A stretch of 64,000 nucleotides of DNA from Tropicibacter naphthalenivorans. GTDB lineage: Bacteria > Pseudomonadota > Alphaproteobacteria > Rhodobacterales > Rhodobacteraceae. The position numbers and the translations under genes are program-made. Under the pieces are notes generated by a model that was given only the letters and a program-made list of their open reading frames with translations, had not been told where the DNA came from and did not search any database. This document shows, in pieces, positions 34,316-42,226 of this stretch. Positions within the stretch are counted from its first letter, which is position 1, and every line of letters starts with the position of its first letter. Location of the stretch: NCBI RefSeq assembly GCF_900176475.1, contig NZ_FWXX01000011.1:1-64000 (forward strand), given 5' to 3'.

Positions 34316-34864
34316 TCACAGCAGGGCGTCGAACGCGGCGAGATGGTTGGCCGAACCAGCCAGCAGATTTTGGTAAACATCCGCCAGTGCCGTGCCTTCG
34401 ACTAGCTCGGCAGCTGCGGCGATATCTTCGATATCCTTGGCTTCGATGGCAGCGCCGACTTCCAGTGCGGCGGTCAGCGACTCTGCGCCCTCGGCAAGCA
34501 AGCTGTCATACATGTCCTGCAAGTCCGGGTCCTCGAACTGGCCCGTCTCGGCAAAGACGAACTGGTCCACATCCAGCCCAATGGTTTCGGCTTGAGCGAT
34601 CAGCGCGTCGAAATGCTTGTCCTCGGACGCGGCGATATTGCTGAAAATCCGAATGCCGTACATGTCGTAGAAGGCATCATAGATATCGCCTGCCAGCTTT
34701 TCTTCTTCGATCATAAAGAGCAGTTCGTCGACGGCCTCGTCCGAGTAGGTCACGGTGGTTTCTGTCGGCGTCACCTCTGACGGAGTGCTGGTTTCGACCA
34801 CGGTTTCGCTGCGACCGCCGCGCCAGCCAAAGCCACCCTTCATACCAAATTTGCCTGCTTTCAT
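34316..34864 (-). CDS. DUF2202 ferritin-like protein
   Basis: A 182-residue protein with a Gly/Arg-rich start (MKAGKFGMKGGFGWRGG), a Thr/Pro/Glu linker (about 20-40) and a four-helix DUF2202 domain. The likely di-metal ligands are spaced as in ferritin-like folds: EEEKLAGDIYDAF (about 53-65), SEDKHFDALI (about 80-89), AAIEAKDIEDI and SANHLAAFDALL. No signal peptide is evident, although many DUF2202 proteins are exported. AGAGG lies 7 nt before the ATG. An iron-storage or redox role is inferred from the fold only. Confidence 0.85.
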   Translation of the reverse strand: MKAGKFGMKGGFGWRGGRSETVVETSTPSEVTPTETTVTYSDEAVDELLFMIEEEKLAGDIYDAFYDMYGIRIFSNIAASEDKHFDALIAQAETIGLDVDQFVFAETGQFEDPDLQDMYDSLLAEGAESLTAALEVGAAIEAKDIEDIAAAAELVEGTALADVYQNLLAGSANHLAAFDALL

Positions 34865-35026
34865 AGTGTACCTCTTTGTCTAACGTTCACGCGCATATAG
34901 TGGGAAGTTATATTCCAAAGTGGATATGCGATAAAAGTTAGGGCGGAATTAAGGCGCAAAATTCAAAGACCTTCCAGCGCAGGAGGGTTTCCGCCGAGCG
35001 GCAGGCCAAAACCCGCCGAAAAACGC

Positions 35027-35053
35027 AAAAAGGCGCCGTGTTGGGCGCCTTTT
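35027..35053 (-). terminator. Intrinsic terminator after gltX
   Basis: GGCGCC (35032-35037) pairs with GGCGCC (35044-35049), extended by flanking A/T pairs, with A residues to the left (T run on the minus strand) and T residues to the right. It lies 25 bp after gltX and could terminate in both directions. Confidence 0.88.
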
Positions 35054-35078
35054 CGAAAGTTTTTTAACGATTGGGGCG

Positions 35079-36404
35079 TTAGCCGAGCTTGGGCCGGATC
35101 TGCAAAAGCTGCATCACGTCGCCCATATCGGGGCCGCGCTCTTGGCCGGTGATCGCCTTGCGCAGCGGCATGAACAGCCCTTTGCCCTTGCGACCTGTCT
35201 TTTCCTTGACCGCGTCGGTGAAGGTTTTCCACGTCGTGGCGTCATAGGGCGGCTCTGGCAGCAGCGGCAGGGCGTCGGCGATAAACGCGCGATCTTCGTC
35301 AGCGATCAGCGGTGTTGCCCCATCGCGGAACAGCGCCCACCACGGCGCAATGTCCTTGCGGGTGGTGATGTTTTCACGCACGACTTTCCAGAACAGCTCG
35401 GCCTTTTCGGCGGGCACACCCAGATCGGCAACCTCTTGGGCAACCGCGTCCAAAGGCAGCTCGTGCAGCTTTTTCGCGGTCAGCGGGTACAGGTCCTGGA
35501 CGTCGAACTTGGTCGGTGCAGAGCCAAACTGCGACAGGTCGAACCCGTCGGCAATCTCGTCGAGCGACAGGCGCAGCTCAACCGGCTGACTGGAGCCCAA
35601 GCGGGCCATCAGCGATAGCAGAGCCTCTGGCTCGACGCCTGCTTCGCGCAGATCGCGCAGCGCGAGCGTGCCCAGACGCTTGGACAGCGATTCCCCCTGC
35701 GGGCCGGTCAGCAGCGAGTGATGCGCAAAGTCCGGCGGCGTGCCACCCAGCGCGCGGATCATTTGGATCTGCGTCGCGGTGTTGGTCACGTGGTCGTTGC
35801 CGCGCACAACGTGGGTGATTCCCATTTCGATATCGTCAACGACCGACGCCAGCGTGTACAAAAACTGACCATCGGCGCGGATCAGCACCGGATCAGACAC
35901 GGACGCGGCGTCAATCGACACCTCGCCAAGGATACCATCGTCCCAGGCGATCCGCTCGTGATCCAGCTTGAAACGCCACACGCCATCGCCACGCTCTGCG
36001 CGCAATGCAGCTTTTTCCTCATCGGACAGGGCCAGCGCAGCGCGGTCATAGACCGGCGGTTTGCCCATGTTCAGCTGCTTTTTGCGCTTGAGATCCAGCT
36101 CGGTCGGGGTTTCCCACGCCTCGTAAAAGCGCCCCATCTCGCGCAGCTGATCGGCGGCGGCGACATAGCGATCCAGCCGGTCGGACTGACGTTCAACCCG
36201 ATCCCAGGTCAGGCCCAGCCATTCGAGGTCTTGCTTGATGGCGTCCACATACTCTTGCTTCGAGCGCTCGGGATCGGTGTCGTCGATCCGCAGCACAAAT
36301 TGCCCACCGGTCTTGCGAGCGATGAGATGGTTAAACAACGCAGTGCGCAGGTTCCCCACGTGGATATAGCCAGTGGGCGAGGGCGCGAAACGGGTGACGG
36401 TCAT
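35079..36404 (-). CDS. gltX: Glutamate-tRNA ligase (short form)
   Basis: A class I aminoacyl-tRNA synthetase of 441 residues. The HIGH-type motif is FAPSPTGYIHVGN (about 6-18), the KMSKS-type motif is LSKRLGTL, and LRIDDTDPERS follows the first half-site. It belongs to the shorter GluRS form that many alphaproteobacteria carry beside a second copy; the other copy is not in the window. Such pairs often divide charging of tRNA-Glu and misacylation of tRNA-Gln for the GatCAB pathway. Which role this one has cannot be read here. Confidence 0.95.
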   Translation of the reverse strand: MTVTRFAPSPTGYIHVGNLRTALFNHLIARKTGGQFVLRIDDTDPERSKQEYVDAIKQDLEWLGLTWDRVERQSDRLDRYVAAADQLREMGRFYEAWETPTELDLKRKKQLNMGKPPVYDRAALALSDEEKAALRAERGDGVWRFKLDHERIAWDDGILGEVSIDAASVSDPVLIRADGQFLYTLASVVDDIEMGITHVVRGNDHVTNTATQIQMIRALGGTPPDFAHHSLLTGPQGESLSKRLGTLALRDLREAGVEPEALLSLMARLGSSQPVELRLSLDEIADGFDLSQFGSAPTKFDVQDLYPLTAKKLHELPLDAVAQEVADLGVPAEKAELFWKVVRENITTRKDIAPWWALFRDGATPLIADEDRAFIADALPLLPEPPYDATTWKTFTDAVKEKTGRKGKGLFMPLRKAITGQERGPDMGDVMQLLQIRPKLG

Positions 36405-36516
36405 ATGCAGGCCTCCTGATCAGCGCGCGTGGTCTCATACAACGGGGTTTTTGTCCAGCCGGGGCTTTTACATGTGCGTCGCAATTGCCATGGTAACGAT
36501 AACAAAAGGTGTATGA

Positions 36517-37458
36517 ATGACCCAGATTCTGACAGTGACTTTGAACCCGGCCCTTGATTTGGCCACCTCGGCGGCGCGTGTGGTGCCGGGGGTCAAGCTG
36601 CGCTGCGCGCCCGAAACCCGAGAGCCGGGCGGAGGCGGGGTCAACGTGGCCCGCGCGATCACCCAGCTTGGCGGCAAGGCGACGGCTTTGGTGGCCTTGG
36701 GCGGGCCAAACGGCTCTGTGCTCGAGGAATTGCTGCGCGCGCGAAATCTGGACGTGATGCGGGTCGAAGCGCCGGGCGAGACGCGCCATTCCTTTGCGGT
36801 GACAGATGAGCAAAGCGGAGAGCAGTACCGGTTTGTCTTGAGCGGGCCAACGTGGAGCGCAGAGCAATTGGACGACATGGTGGATGGCATGGTGCGCGAT
36901 GTGGACGAAGACGCCTTTGTGGTGATGTCCGGGTCGATGCCGCCGGGGGCGGACGTGGACTTTCTGCCGCGCGCTTGCGCCAAGCTGGGGGCGCGGCGGA
37001 TCGTGATCGACACCTCCGGCATTCACCTTGACCATCAGGCCAAGGGTCCGGCGCCCACCCCGGCCGTGCTGCGCATGGACAGTCACGAAGCGATGACCCT
37101 GTCGCGGCAGCCTTTGGCGAGCCGAACGGACAGCGTGGCTTTTGCGGAAATCCTGCGCAAACGCGGGGCCGGAGAGATCGTGATCATCGCGCGCGGCAAG
37201 GATGGATCGGTCATGGCGGGGCCGTCGGGCCACTGGCACGTGAATGCGGCCAATGATGGTGTGGTGTCGGCGATCGGTGCGGGGGACAGCTTTGTCGGCG
37301 GCTTCACCATGAGCCTCGCCGCGGGGCTTTCCCCACAAGAGGCGCTGCGGCGCGGGGCGGCAGCGGCGTCGGCGGCCTGTGTCAGCGAAGGCACGCAGCT
37401 GTGCCTGCCAGAGGACTTTGAGCGCCTTTTGCCTTTGACCCAACTGACACAGATCTAA
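36517..37458 (+). CDS. PfkB-family hexose (1-phosphofructo)kinase
   Basis: A 313-residue sugar kinase of the ribokinase/PfkB family. It has the N-terminal ITQLGG and EPGGGGVNVARAI motif (about 36-48) and the C-terminal anion-hole/catalytic motif SAIGAGDSFVGGFTMSLA (about 249-266). Opening MTQILTVTLNPALDLA is typical of 1-phosphofructokinase, 6-phosphofructokinase 2 and tagatose-6-phosphate kinase. Its specificity is unclear because it stands alone, divergent from gltX and without PTS genes. Confidence 0.9.
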   Translation: MTQILTVTLNPALDLATSAARVVPGVKLRCAPETREPGGGGVNVARAITQLGGKATALVALGGPNGSVLEELLRARNLDVMRVEAPGETRHSFAVTDEQSGEQYRFVLSGPTWSAEQLDDMVDGMVRDVDEDAFVVMSGSMPPGADVDFLPRACAKLGARRIVIDTSGIHLDHQAKGPAPTPAVLRMDSHEAMTLSRQPLASRTDSVAFAEILRKRGAGEIVIIARGKDGSVMAGPSGHWHVNAANDGVVSAIGAGDSFVGGFTMSLAAGLSPQEALRRGAAAASAACVSEGTQLCLPEDFERLLPLTQLTQI

Positions 37459-37473
37459 CCGTCGAAAATCTAA

Positions 37474-37499
37474 AGGAAAAGGGGCGCAGGACGCGCCCC
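37474..37499 (-). terminator. Intrinsic terminator after the 37.5-38.7 kb unit
   Basis: GGGGCGC (37481-37487) and GCGCCCC (37493-37499) form a perfect stem with a 5-nt loop. On the minus strand it is followed by TTTTCCTTT, as expected for a terminator of the unknown gene ending at 37509. Confidence 0.8.
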
Positions 37500-37508
37500 C
37501 TACGCCGT

Positions 37509-38513
37509 TCAGGCCACTTGCGCGCCCGAGGCTTCGGCGGACTGAATCTTGACCTGCACCATGGTCTGGTTCAGCAGGATATAGGCGACCTCGCCAAAGG
37601 TGACAGGGCCGGTGCAGTTGCCGGTCGTCTTGCCTGCCATCTCGCCGTAAAGGTAGTTCAGGATGCAGTTGCACGACATCTCGTTCTGGCCGTCGCTGGT
37701 CACGCGCTGTGCGAACACATCGGCGTAGGCGCCGGGCGATTTGGCCAGACGATAGGAGACACCACTGACAACCGGCGCGTAGAAATCGACGCCGTTGTCC
37801 GCGTCGACATTCTGGAACGACACGTTGATCATCGCGCCCGCGTAGTTCGCGACCAGCGGCAGCGCGGTGTCGAGCCCCTTGTCGGCGATGTAGCCTGCCA
37901 GATCGACCTCCTGGCCGTTGACCATGGCCGTCTTGGCGTGAAACCCGCTTTCGGCAAAGGTGATTTCGTCGGCGTCGGCGTCCTGTTCGAACAGGTTGAC
38001 GATGTCGATATCGGCCATCTTGCCTTCGGGCAGTTCGACATGCAGCAGGATCGCGCCATCCTCATGTGCTTTGCCGGTGCCGCCGTCAAAAATCTTGGGG
38101 GTGACGGTGCCAAGATCATCCAGATGCACCCCGGCGATCCACCCCATCAGGGGCTGATCGAACAGACCGGCATAACCCGCGCCGTTCAGCGCGAAATCGG
38201 TGTGCGCCTTGGAAAAAGCGGGGATCAGGATCATGCTCATGCCGTTCTCAAACCGGTTCATGGTCATCATCGGCAGGTCTTCGCCCTCGACATGGCGCAC
38301 GCGCGCGTCCGAGGCGGCCTCGATCTCGGTCACAAAGACGTTTTCGCGGTCCTCGACGCCGCCCTTGTCGGTCATGAAATAGACCGACGTGCCGCCAATC
38401 CACTTGCCGCGCGGCAGTTTTGACAGCGCCTCTTCCGAGCCTGCGATGGACAGCACTGCGCCCGCTTCGATCCGGCGCGCGGCATCGGCCACGCTCATCA
38501 TGGAATTTTTCAT
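37509..38513 (-). CDS. Conserved-looking protein of unknown function (334 aa)
   Basis: A 334-residue soluble protein I cannot place with confidence; it may be DUF6976-like or distantly related to FIST-type sensory proteins. Visible features: a VADAARRIEAGAVLSIAGSEE start, KWIGGTSVYFMTDKGG (about 37-52), an acidic middle, and a C-terminal Cys pair in MSCNCILNYLYGEMAG followed by GNCTGPVTFGEVAYILLNQT. No signal peptide or membrane helix. The frame is open to 38624, but AGGAGA lies 8 nt before the ATG at 38513. It forms a unit with the small upstream gene (10-bp gap) and ends at a good terminator. Confidence 0.8.
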   Translation of the reverse strand: MKNSMMSVADAARRIEAGAVLSIAGSEEALSKLPRGKWIGGTSVYFMTDKGGVEDRENVFVTEIEAASDARVRHVEGEDLPMMTMNRFENGMSMILIPAFSKAHTDFALNGAGYAGLFDQPLMGWIAGVHLDDLGTVTPKIFDGGTGKAHEDGAILLHVELPEGKMADIDIVNLFEQDADADEITFAESGFHAKTAMVNGQEVDLAGYIADKGLDTALPLVANYAGAMINVSFQNVDADNGVDFYAPVVSGVSYRLAKSPGAYADVFAQRVTSDGQNEMSCNCILNYLYGEMAGKTTGNCTGPVTFGEVAYILLNQTMVQVKIQSAEASGAQVA

Positions 38514-38523
38514 CAGGTCTCTC

Positions 38524-38739
38524 CTAGAACAGGGCGATGTCTTTTTGGGCGAAGGTGTTTTTCTCGAAATAGGCGCGCAGTTCGGCGATCTTGGCCGCAA
38601 GCGCACCGGGAGAAGATCGCACATCGCCGCGCAGGCGGGTCAGTAGAATACGCGTCGCCAAAGAGGCCTGCGGCAGCTCTTTGTCGGTCTGTAAAATCCG
38701 CGACCACCGCGGATCGTTAGGGGCTGGCAGCATCAGCAC
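38524..38739 (-). CDS. Small hypothetical protein (71 aa)
   Basis: A 71-residue soluble, mostly helical protein: MLMLPAPNDPRWSRILQT followed by LATRILLTRLRGDVRSSP and a charged helix ending KNTFAQKDIALF. It is unrecognised. Its stop lies 10 bp before the start of the 334-residue gene, whose Shine-Dalgarno sits in the gap, so the two are an operon and probably act together. An upstream Cys-free frame in another phase is a shadow. Confidence 0.65.
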   Translation of the reverse strand: MLMLPAPNDPRWSRILQTDKELPQASLATRILLTRLRGDVRSSPGALAAKIAELRAYFEKNTFAQKDIALF

Positions 38740-38852
38740 TCTCCGATATCAAATTCGAAAGTGGGGATACGTCCGGTTTCTTAAGCACCTGCTAAAGGTC
38801 AATTTTTCTTTTTCGGGATTTGAGCGGTGTTTAAACCATGTGCAGGCGCATG

Positions 38853-38889
38853 AAAAAAAACGCCGCGCGGGCGGGCCGGCGGCGTTTTT
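38853..38889 (-). terminator. Intrinsic terminator after nadE
   Basis: CGCCGC (38861-38866) pairs with GCGGCG (38879-38884), extended by eight A residues on the left pairing with five T residues on the right. It lies 19 bp after the nadE stop and gives a long T run on the minus strand. Confidence 0.88.
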
Positions 38890-38907
38890 GTTAAACCTAT
38901 AAGGGGC

Positions 38908-40566
38908 TTACCCCTGATCGCGCCAGCGGTTCGCAATGGGATAGCGCCGGTCCAGCCAAAAGGCGCGCGGGGTCAGACGGGCGCCGGGTGCGGACTGGAA
39001 CCGTTTGTATTCACTGATGTAAACCAAGTGTTGCACGCGTTTGGCATCTTCGGCGGCATACCCGGCGGCCACGCAATCGGCGATAGAGCCGTCCTGATCC
39101 ACGAGGATATCCAAAATCGCGTCCAAGACGGGATAATCGGGCAGGCTGTCGCTGTCTTTTTGGTCGTCACGCAGCTCGGCGCTGGGCGGTTTGGTGATGA
39201 TCCGGTCGGGGATCACCTCGCCTTCGGGGCCGTTCATCCAAGTGCGATGGTTGGCGTTGCGCCAGCGGCAGGTCTCGAACACGCGGGTTTTGTACAGATC
39301 CTTGATCGGGTTGTAGCCGCCCGCCATGTCGCCGTAGATCGTGGCATAGCCCACGGCCACCTCGGATTTATTCCCGGTGGTCAGCAGCATCTCGCCGAAC
39401 TTGTTGGACAGCGCCATCAGCAGCAGACCGCGCAGGCGGGACTGGATGTTTTCCTCTGTCAGATCGGCGTCGCGGCCTTCGAACAGCGGCGCAAGCGTGT
39501 TGGTGATCGCGGCGCGCCCCTCTGCGATCGGGACATAGTCGTAGTGCACACCAAGCGCGTTTGCGCAGGCTTCGGCGTCCTCCAGCGAATGCTGGCTGGT
39601 GTATTCTGACGGCAGCATGACGCAGCGCACGTTCTCGGCGCCCAAGGCGTCGGTCGCGATGGTCGCCACAAGCGCCGAGTCGATGCCCCCCGACATCCCC
39701 AGCAGCACCTTGCCAAAGCCGGTCTTGCGGCAGTAATCGCGCAAGGCTTCGACCATCACGCGGTAGTCCTGTTCCCACTCGCCGGGGTGCTGGGCAAAGT
39801 CGCCCTCTTGCGCGACCCAGCCATCGTCCCCACGGGTGAACTCGACCGTGGAGATCACCTCGACAAAGACCGGCAGCTGCACGGCGGGGCGGCCATGCGG
39901 GTTCATCACGAAGGAGCCCCCGTCAAAGACCTGATCGTCCTGCCCGCCGACCATATTCAGGTAGACCAAGGGCAAGCCGGTCTCGACCACGCGGGCGACC
40001 ATCTTGTTCAGACGGGTTTCGAATTTGTTACGGAAGTAGGGCGACCCATTGGGCACCACGATGATTTCCGCGCCGGATTCCTCCATCGCTTCGACCACGT
40101 CGGGGTACCATGCGTCTTCGCAGATCGGCATCCCGATGCGCACGCCGTTCACGTTCACCGGGCCTTGCAACTGATCACGGCTGAACAGGCGGACCTCGTC
40201 GAAGACGTTGTAATTGGGCAGATAATACTTGTGCGTGACTGCGGCGACCTTGCCGCCTTGCAGCAGGTAATAGCTGTTGTGCAGCTTGGTGCCATCGGGG
40301 CAGGGGCCACCAATCGCCAGCGCGGGCCCATCGGCGCATTGCTCGGCCAGCGCGTTAATCTGTGCGACAGCCGCGTTAATAAAAGCAGGCTTGAGGATCA
40401 GATCCTGCGTCTGGTAGCCGGTGATGAACATCTCTGGCAGGGCGACCAGATCGGCCCCGGCCTCTTTGCCGGCGCGCCACGCGTCCAGCGCCTTGGCAGC
40501 GTTGCCGTGCAGGTCCCCGACCGTGGGGTTCAGCTGTGCCATCGTCAGGCGAAAGGTGTCAGTCAT
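38908..40566 (-). CDS. nadE: Glutamine-hydrolysing NAD+ synthase
   Basis: A 552-residue two-domain enzyme making NAD+ from nicotinic acid adenine dinucleotide, with glutamine as ammonia source. The N-terminal nitrilase-type glutaminase has the triad E45 (LPEMFITGY), K113 (THKYYLPNYNVFDE) and C149 (MPICEDAWYP). The C-terminal synthetase has the PP-loop LLGMSGGIDSALVATIA (about 290-306) and LLTTGNKSEVAVGYATIYGD. MTDTFRLTMAQLNPTVGD is a typical start. Confidence 0.97.
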   Translation of the reverse strand: MTDTFRLTMAQLNPTVGDLHGNAAKALDAWRAGKEAGADLVALPEMFITGYQTQDLILKPAFINAAVAQINALAEQCADGPALAIGGPCPDGTKLHNSYYLLQGGKVAAVTHKYYLPNYNVFDEVRLFSRDQLQGPVNVNGVRIGMPICEDAWYPDVVEAMEESGAEIIVVPNGSPYFRNKFETRLNKMVARVVETGLPLVYLNMVGGQDDQVFDGGSFVMNPHGRPAVQLPVFVEVISTVEFTRGDDGWVAQEGDFAQHPGEWEQDYRVMVEALRDYCRKTGFGKVLLGMSGGIDSALVATIATDALGAENVRCVMLPSEYTSQHSLEDAEACANALGVHYDYVPIAEGRAAITNTLAPLFEGRDADLTEENIQSRLRGLLLMALSNKFGEMLLTTGNKSEVAVGYATIYGDMAGGYNPIKDLYKTRVFETCRWRNANHRTWMNGPEGEVIPDRIITKPPSAELRDDQKDSDSLPDYPVLDAILDILVDQDGSIADCVAAGYAAEDAKRVQHLVYISEYKRFQSAPGARLTPRAFWLDRRYPIANRWRDQG

Positions 40567-40746
40567 CTCGCAGGCCTTCTTGGGTCATCACGGCTGACAT
40601 AGCATAGGACGGCGGGAATGAAAGCCGCCCGGTTCGGTGCGCAGGCCGTGCGTTGCGGCAAGCGAATGCCGCCCCGCCCCAAAAGCCATTGCTCAAATGC
40701 CTATCCTCAATTAGTTTTCCCGCAATTCAGGGGGGACCGTGCGCGC

Positions 40747-42150
40747 ATGAAACTTGGCTTGATCACCGGCATTCTGGCTATCACCGCCGCGAGCATCACG
40801 CTTGCGCAGGATACGGACGTGACGTCCAAGGAATACGAAGACGGCGGCCTGTACGAGGGCACCTTTGAGGATGGGCTGCAACACGGCACCGGCACCCTGC
40901 GCCTGCCCAACGGGTATGAGTACACCGGCGAATGGGAGCGCGGCGAGATCAAGGGCCAAGGCGTGGCGCGCTTTCCCAAGGGGGCTGTCTACGAGGGCCA
41001 GTTCGCCAAGGGCAAACCCGAGGGTATGGGCAGAATCGTCTTTACCGATGGCAGCACTTACGAAGGCTCGATGCTGGACGGTAAGATTACCGGGCAGGGC
41101 GTGATGATCTACGCAGGCGGTGTGCGCTACGAAGGCTCTTTCCGCAATGCGCTGCACCACGGCAAAGGCGTGATGACCTCTCCTGATGGCTATGTCTATG
41201 ACGGGCAATGGGTGAATGGCGTCAAAGAGGGCAACGCCAAGATCACCTACCCGGATGGCTCGACCTACGAGGGCCGCGTGGCCAATGGCGAGCGCGACGG
41301 CGCGGGCAAGCTGACCATGGCGGACGGGCTGGTCTATGAAGGCACGTGGCGCGACGGCCAGACCGATGGCGTGGGCAAACTGACCCAGCCCAACGGCGAC
41401 ATCTACGAAGGTGAGCTGGTCGATGGTCGCCGCGAAGGCCAGGGCAAGGTCACTTACAAGAACGGTGACATCTACGAGGGCGCGTTCAACAACGACCAAC
41501 GCCACGGCATAGGCACGTTCATTGGCCGCGACGGCTATCGCTACGAAGGCAACTGGGTGGCGGGGCAGATCGAAGGGCAAGGCAAGGTCACCTACCCCGA
41601 CGGTTCGGTCTACGAGGGCGCAGTCACCGGCGATCTGGCGAATGGCAAAGGCAAGATCACCTACCCGGACGGCGCAACCTACGAGGGCGATTGGGTCGAC
41701 GGCGTGATCCAGGGGCGCGGTACCGCGACCTATCCCAACGGGCTGACCTACACCGGCGAGTTCCAGAACGCGCGGTACGATGGCTTTGGCGTCATGACCT
41801 TTGCCGACGGTGAGAAATACGAAGGCAACTGGCAAGACAGCCAACGCCACGGCAAAGGCATCGCGACCTATCCCGATGGCACCGTGTTCGAAGGCGACTT
41901 CCGCGAGGGGCTGCGTCACGGCACGGGCACCATCACCATGTCGAGCGGTTTTACCTACACAGGTGACTGGTCGAAGGGCGAGATCAGCGGGCAGGGCGTG
42001 GCCACCTACGCCAACGGCGACGTCTATGAAGGCGCGTTCGAGAACGGCAAGCGACACGGCCAAGGCACCATGCGCTACGCCAGCGGAGAGGAAGCAACGG
42101 GCGATTGGATCAACGGCGCCTTGTCCGCCCCGGCTCCGGCCCAGGAGTGA
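40747..42150 (+). CDS. Exported MORN-repeat protein
   Basis: A 467-residue protein made almost wholly of MORN repeats. After a signal peptide (about 1-21, ending LTLAQ) come 18 complete 23-residue repeats and a partial 19th, of the form YEGxxxxGxxxGxGxxxYxDG, with no other domain. It ends in a Pro/Ala-rich tail (LSAPAPAQE). The ORF is open from 40618, but the ATG at 40747 starts the signal peptide and has GGGGGACC upstream. MORN repeats bind lipids or proteins in eukaryotes; the bacterial role is open. The signal peptide suggests a periplasmic or surface location. Confidence 0.85.
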   Translation: MKLGLITGILAITAASITLAQDTDVTSKEYEDGGLYEGTFEDGLQHGTGTLRLPNGYEYTGEWERGEIKGQGVARFPKGAVYEGQFAKGKPEGMGRIVFTDGSTYEGSMLDGKITGQGVMIYAGGVRYEGSFRNALHHGKGVMTSPDGYVYDGQWVNGVKEGNAKITYPDGSTYEGRVANGERDGAGKLTMADGLVYEGTWRDGQTDGVGKLTQPNGDIYEGELVDGRREGQGKVTYKNGDIYEGAFNNDQRHGIGTFIGRDGYRYEGNWVAGQIEGQGKVTYPDGSVYEGAVTGDLANGKGKITYPDGATYEGDWVDGVIQGRGTATYPNGLTYTGEFQNARYDGFGVMTFADGEKYEGNWQDSQRHGKGIATYPDGTVFEGDFREGLRHGTGTITMSSGFTYTGDWSKGEISGQGVATYANGDVYEGAFENGKRHGQGTMRYASGEEATGDWINGALSAPAPAQE

Positions 42151-42157
42151 CCGCGCG

Positions 42158-42206
42158 GCCCGCGGTGGAAAATTTTTAAGTAAAAATTTTGGTCACCGTC
42201 GCGGGC
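42158..42206. terminator. Long compound palindrome, bidirectional terminator
   Basis: A perfect AT-rich inverted repeat, AAAATTTTTA (42169-42178) with TAAAAATTTT (42181-42190), is framed by CGGTG/CACCG (42163-42167, 42194-42198) and GCCCG/CGGGC (42158-42162, 42202-42206). It fills the gap between the convergent MORN and photolyase genes and should end transcription from both sides. Confidence 0.65.
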
Positions 42207-42226
42207 GCCGGGTGCGGTCGCTGCGA

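Noticed and set aside
34938-34952. CtrA-like TTAG-N7-TTAA upstream of the DUF2202 gene
   Set aside because: One mismatch, and no functional link of this gene to the CtrA regulon; such sites are expected by chance at this rate.
36331-37674. 447-codon minus-strand frame across pfkB and the gltX start
   Set aside because: Crosses two well-supported genes and lacks protein-like composition.
40711-42063. 450-codon open frame antisense to the MORN gene
   Set aside because: It mirrors the repeat structure of the MORN gene and has no independent protein-family features.
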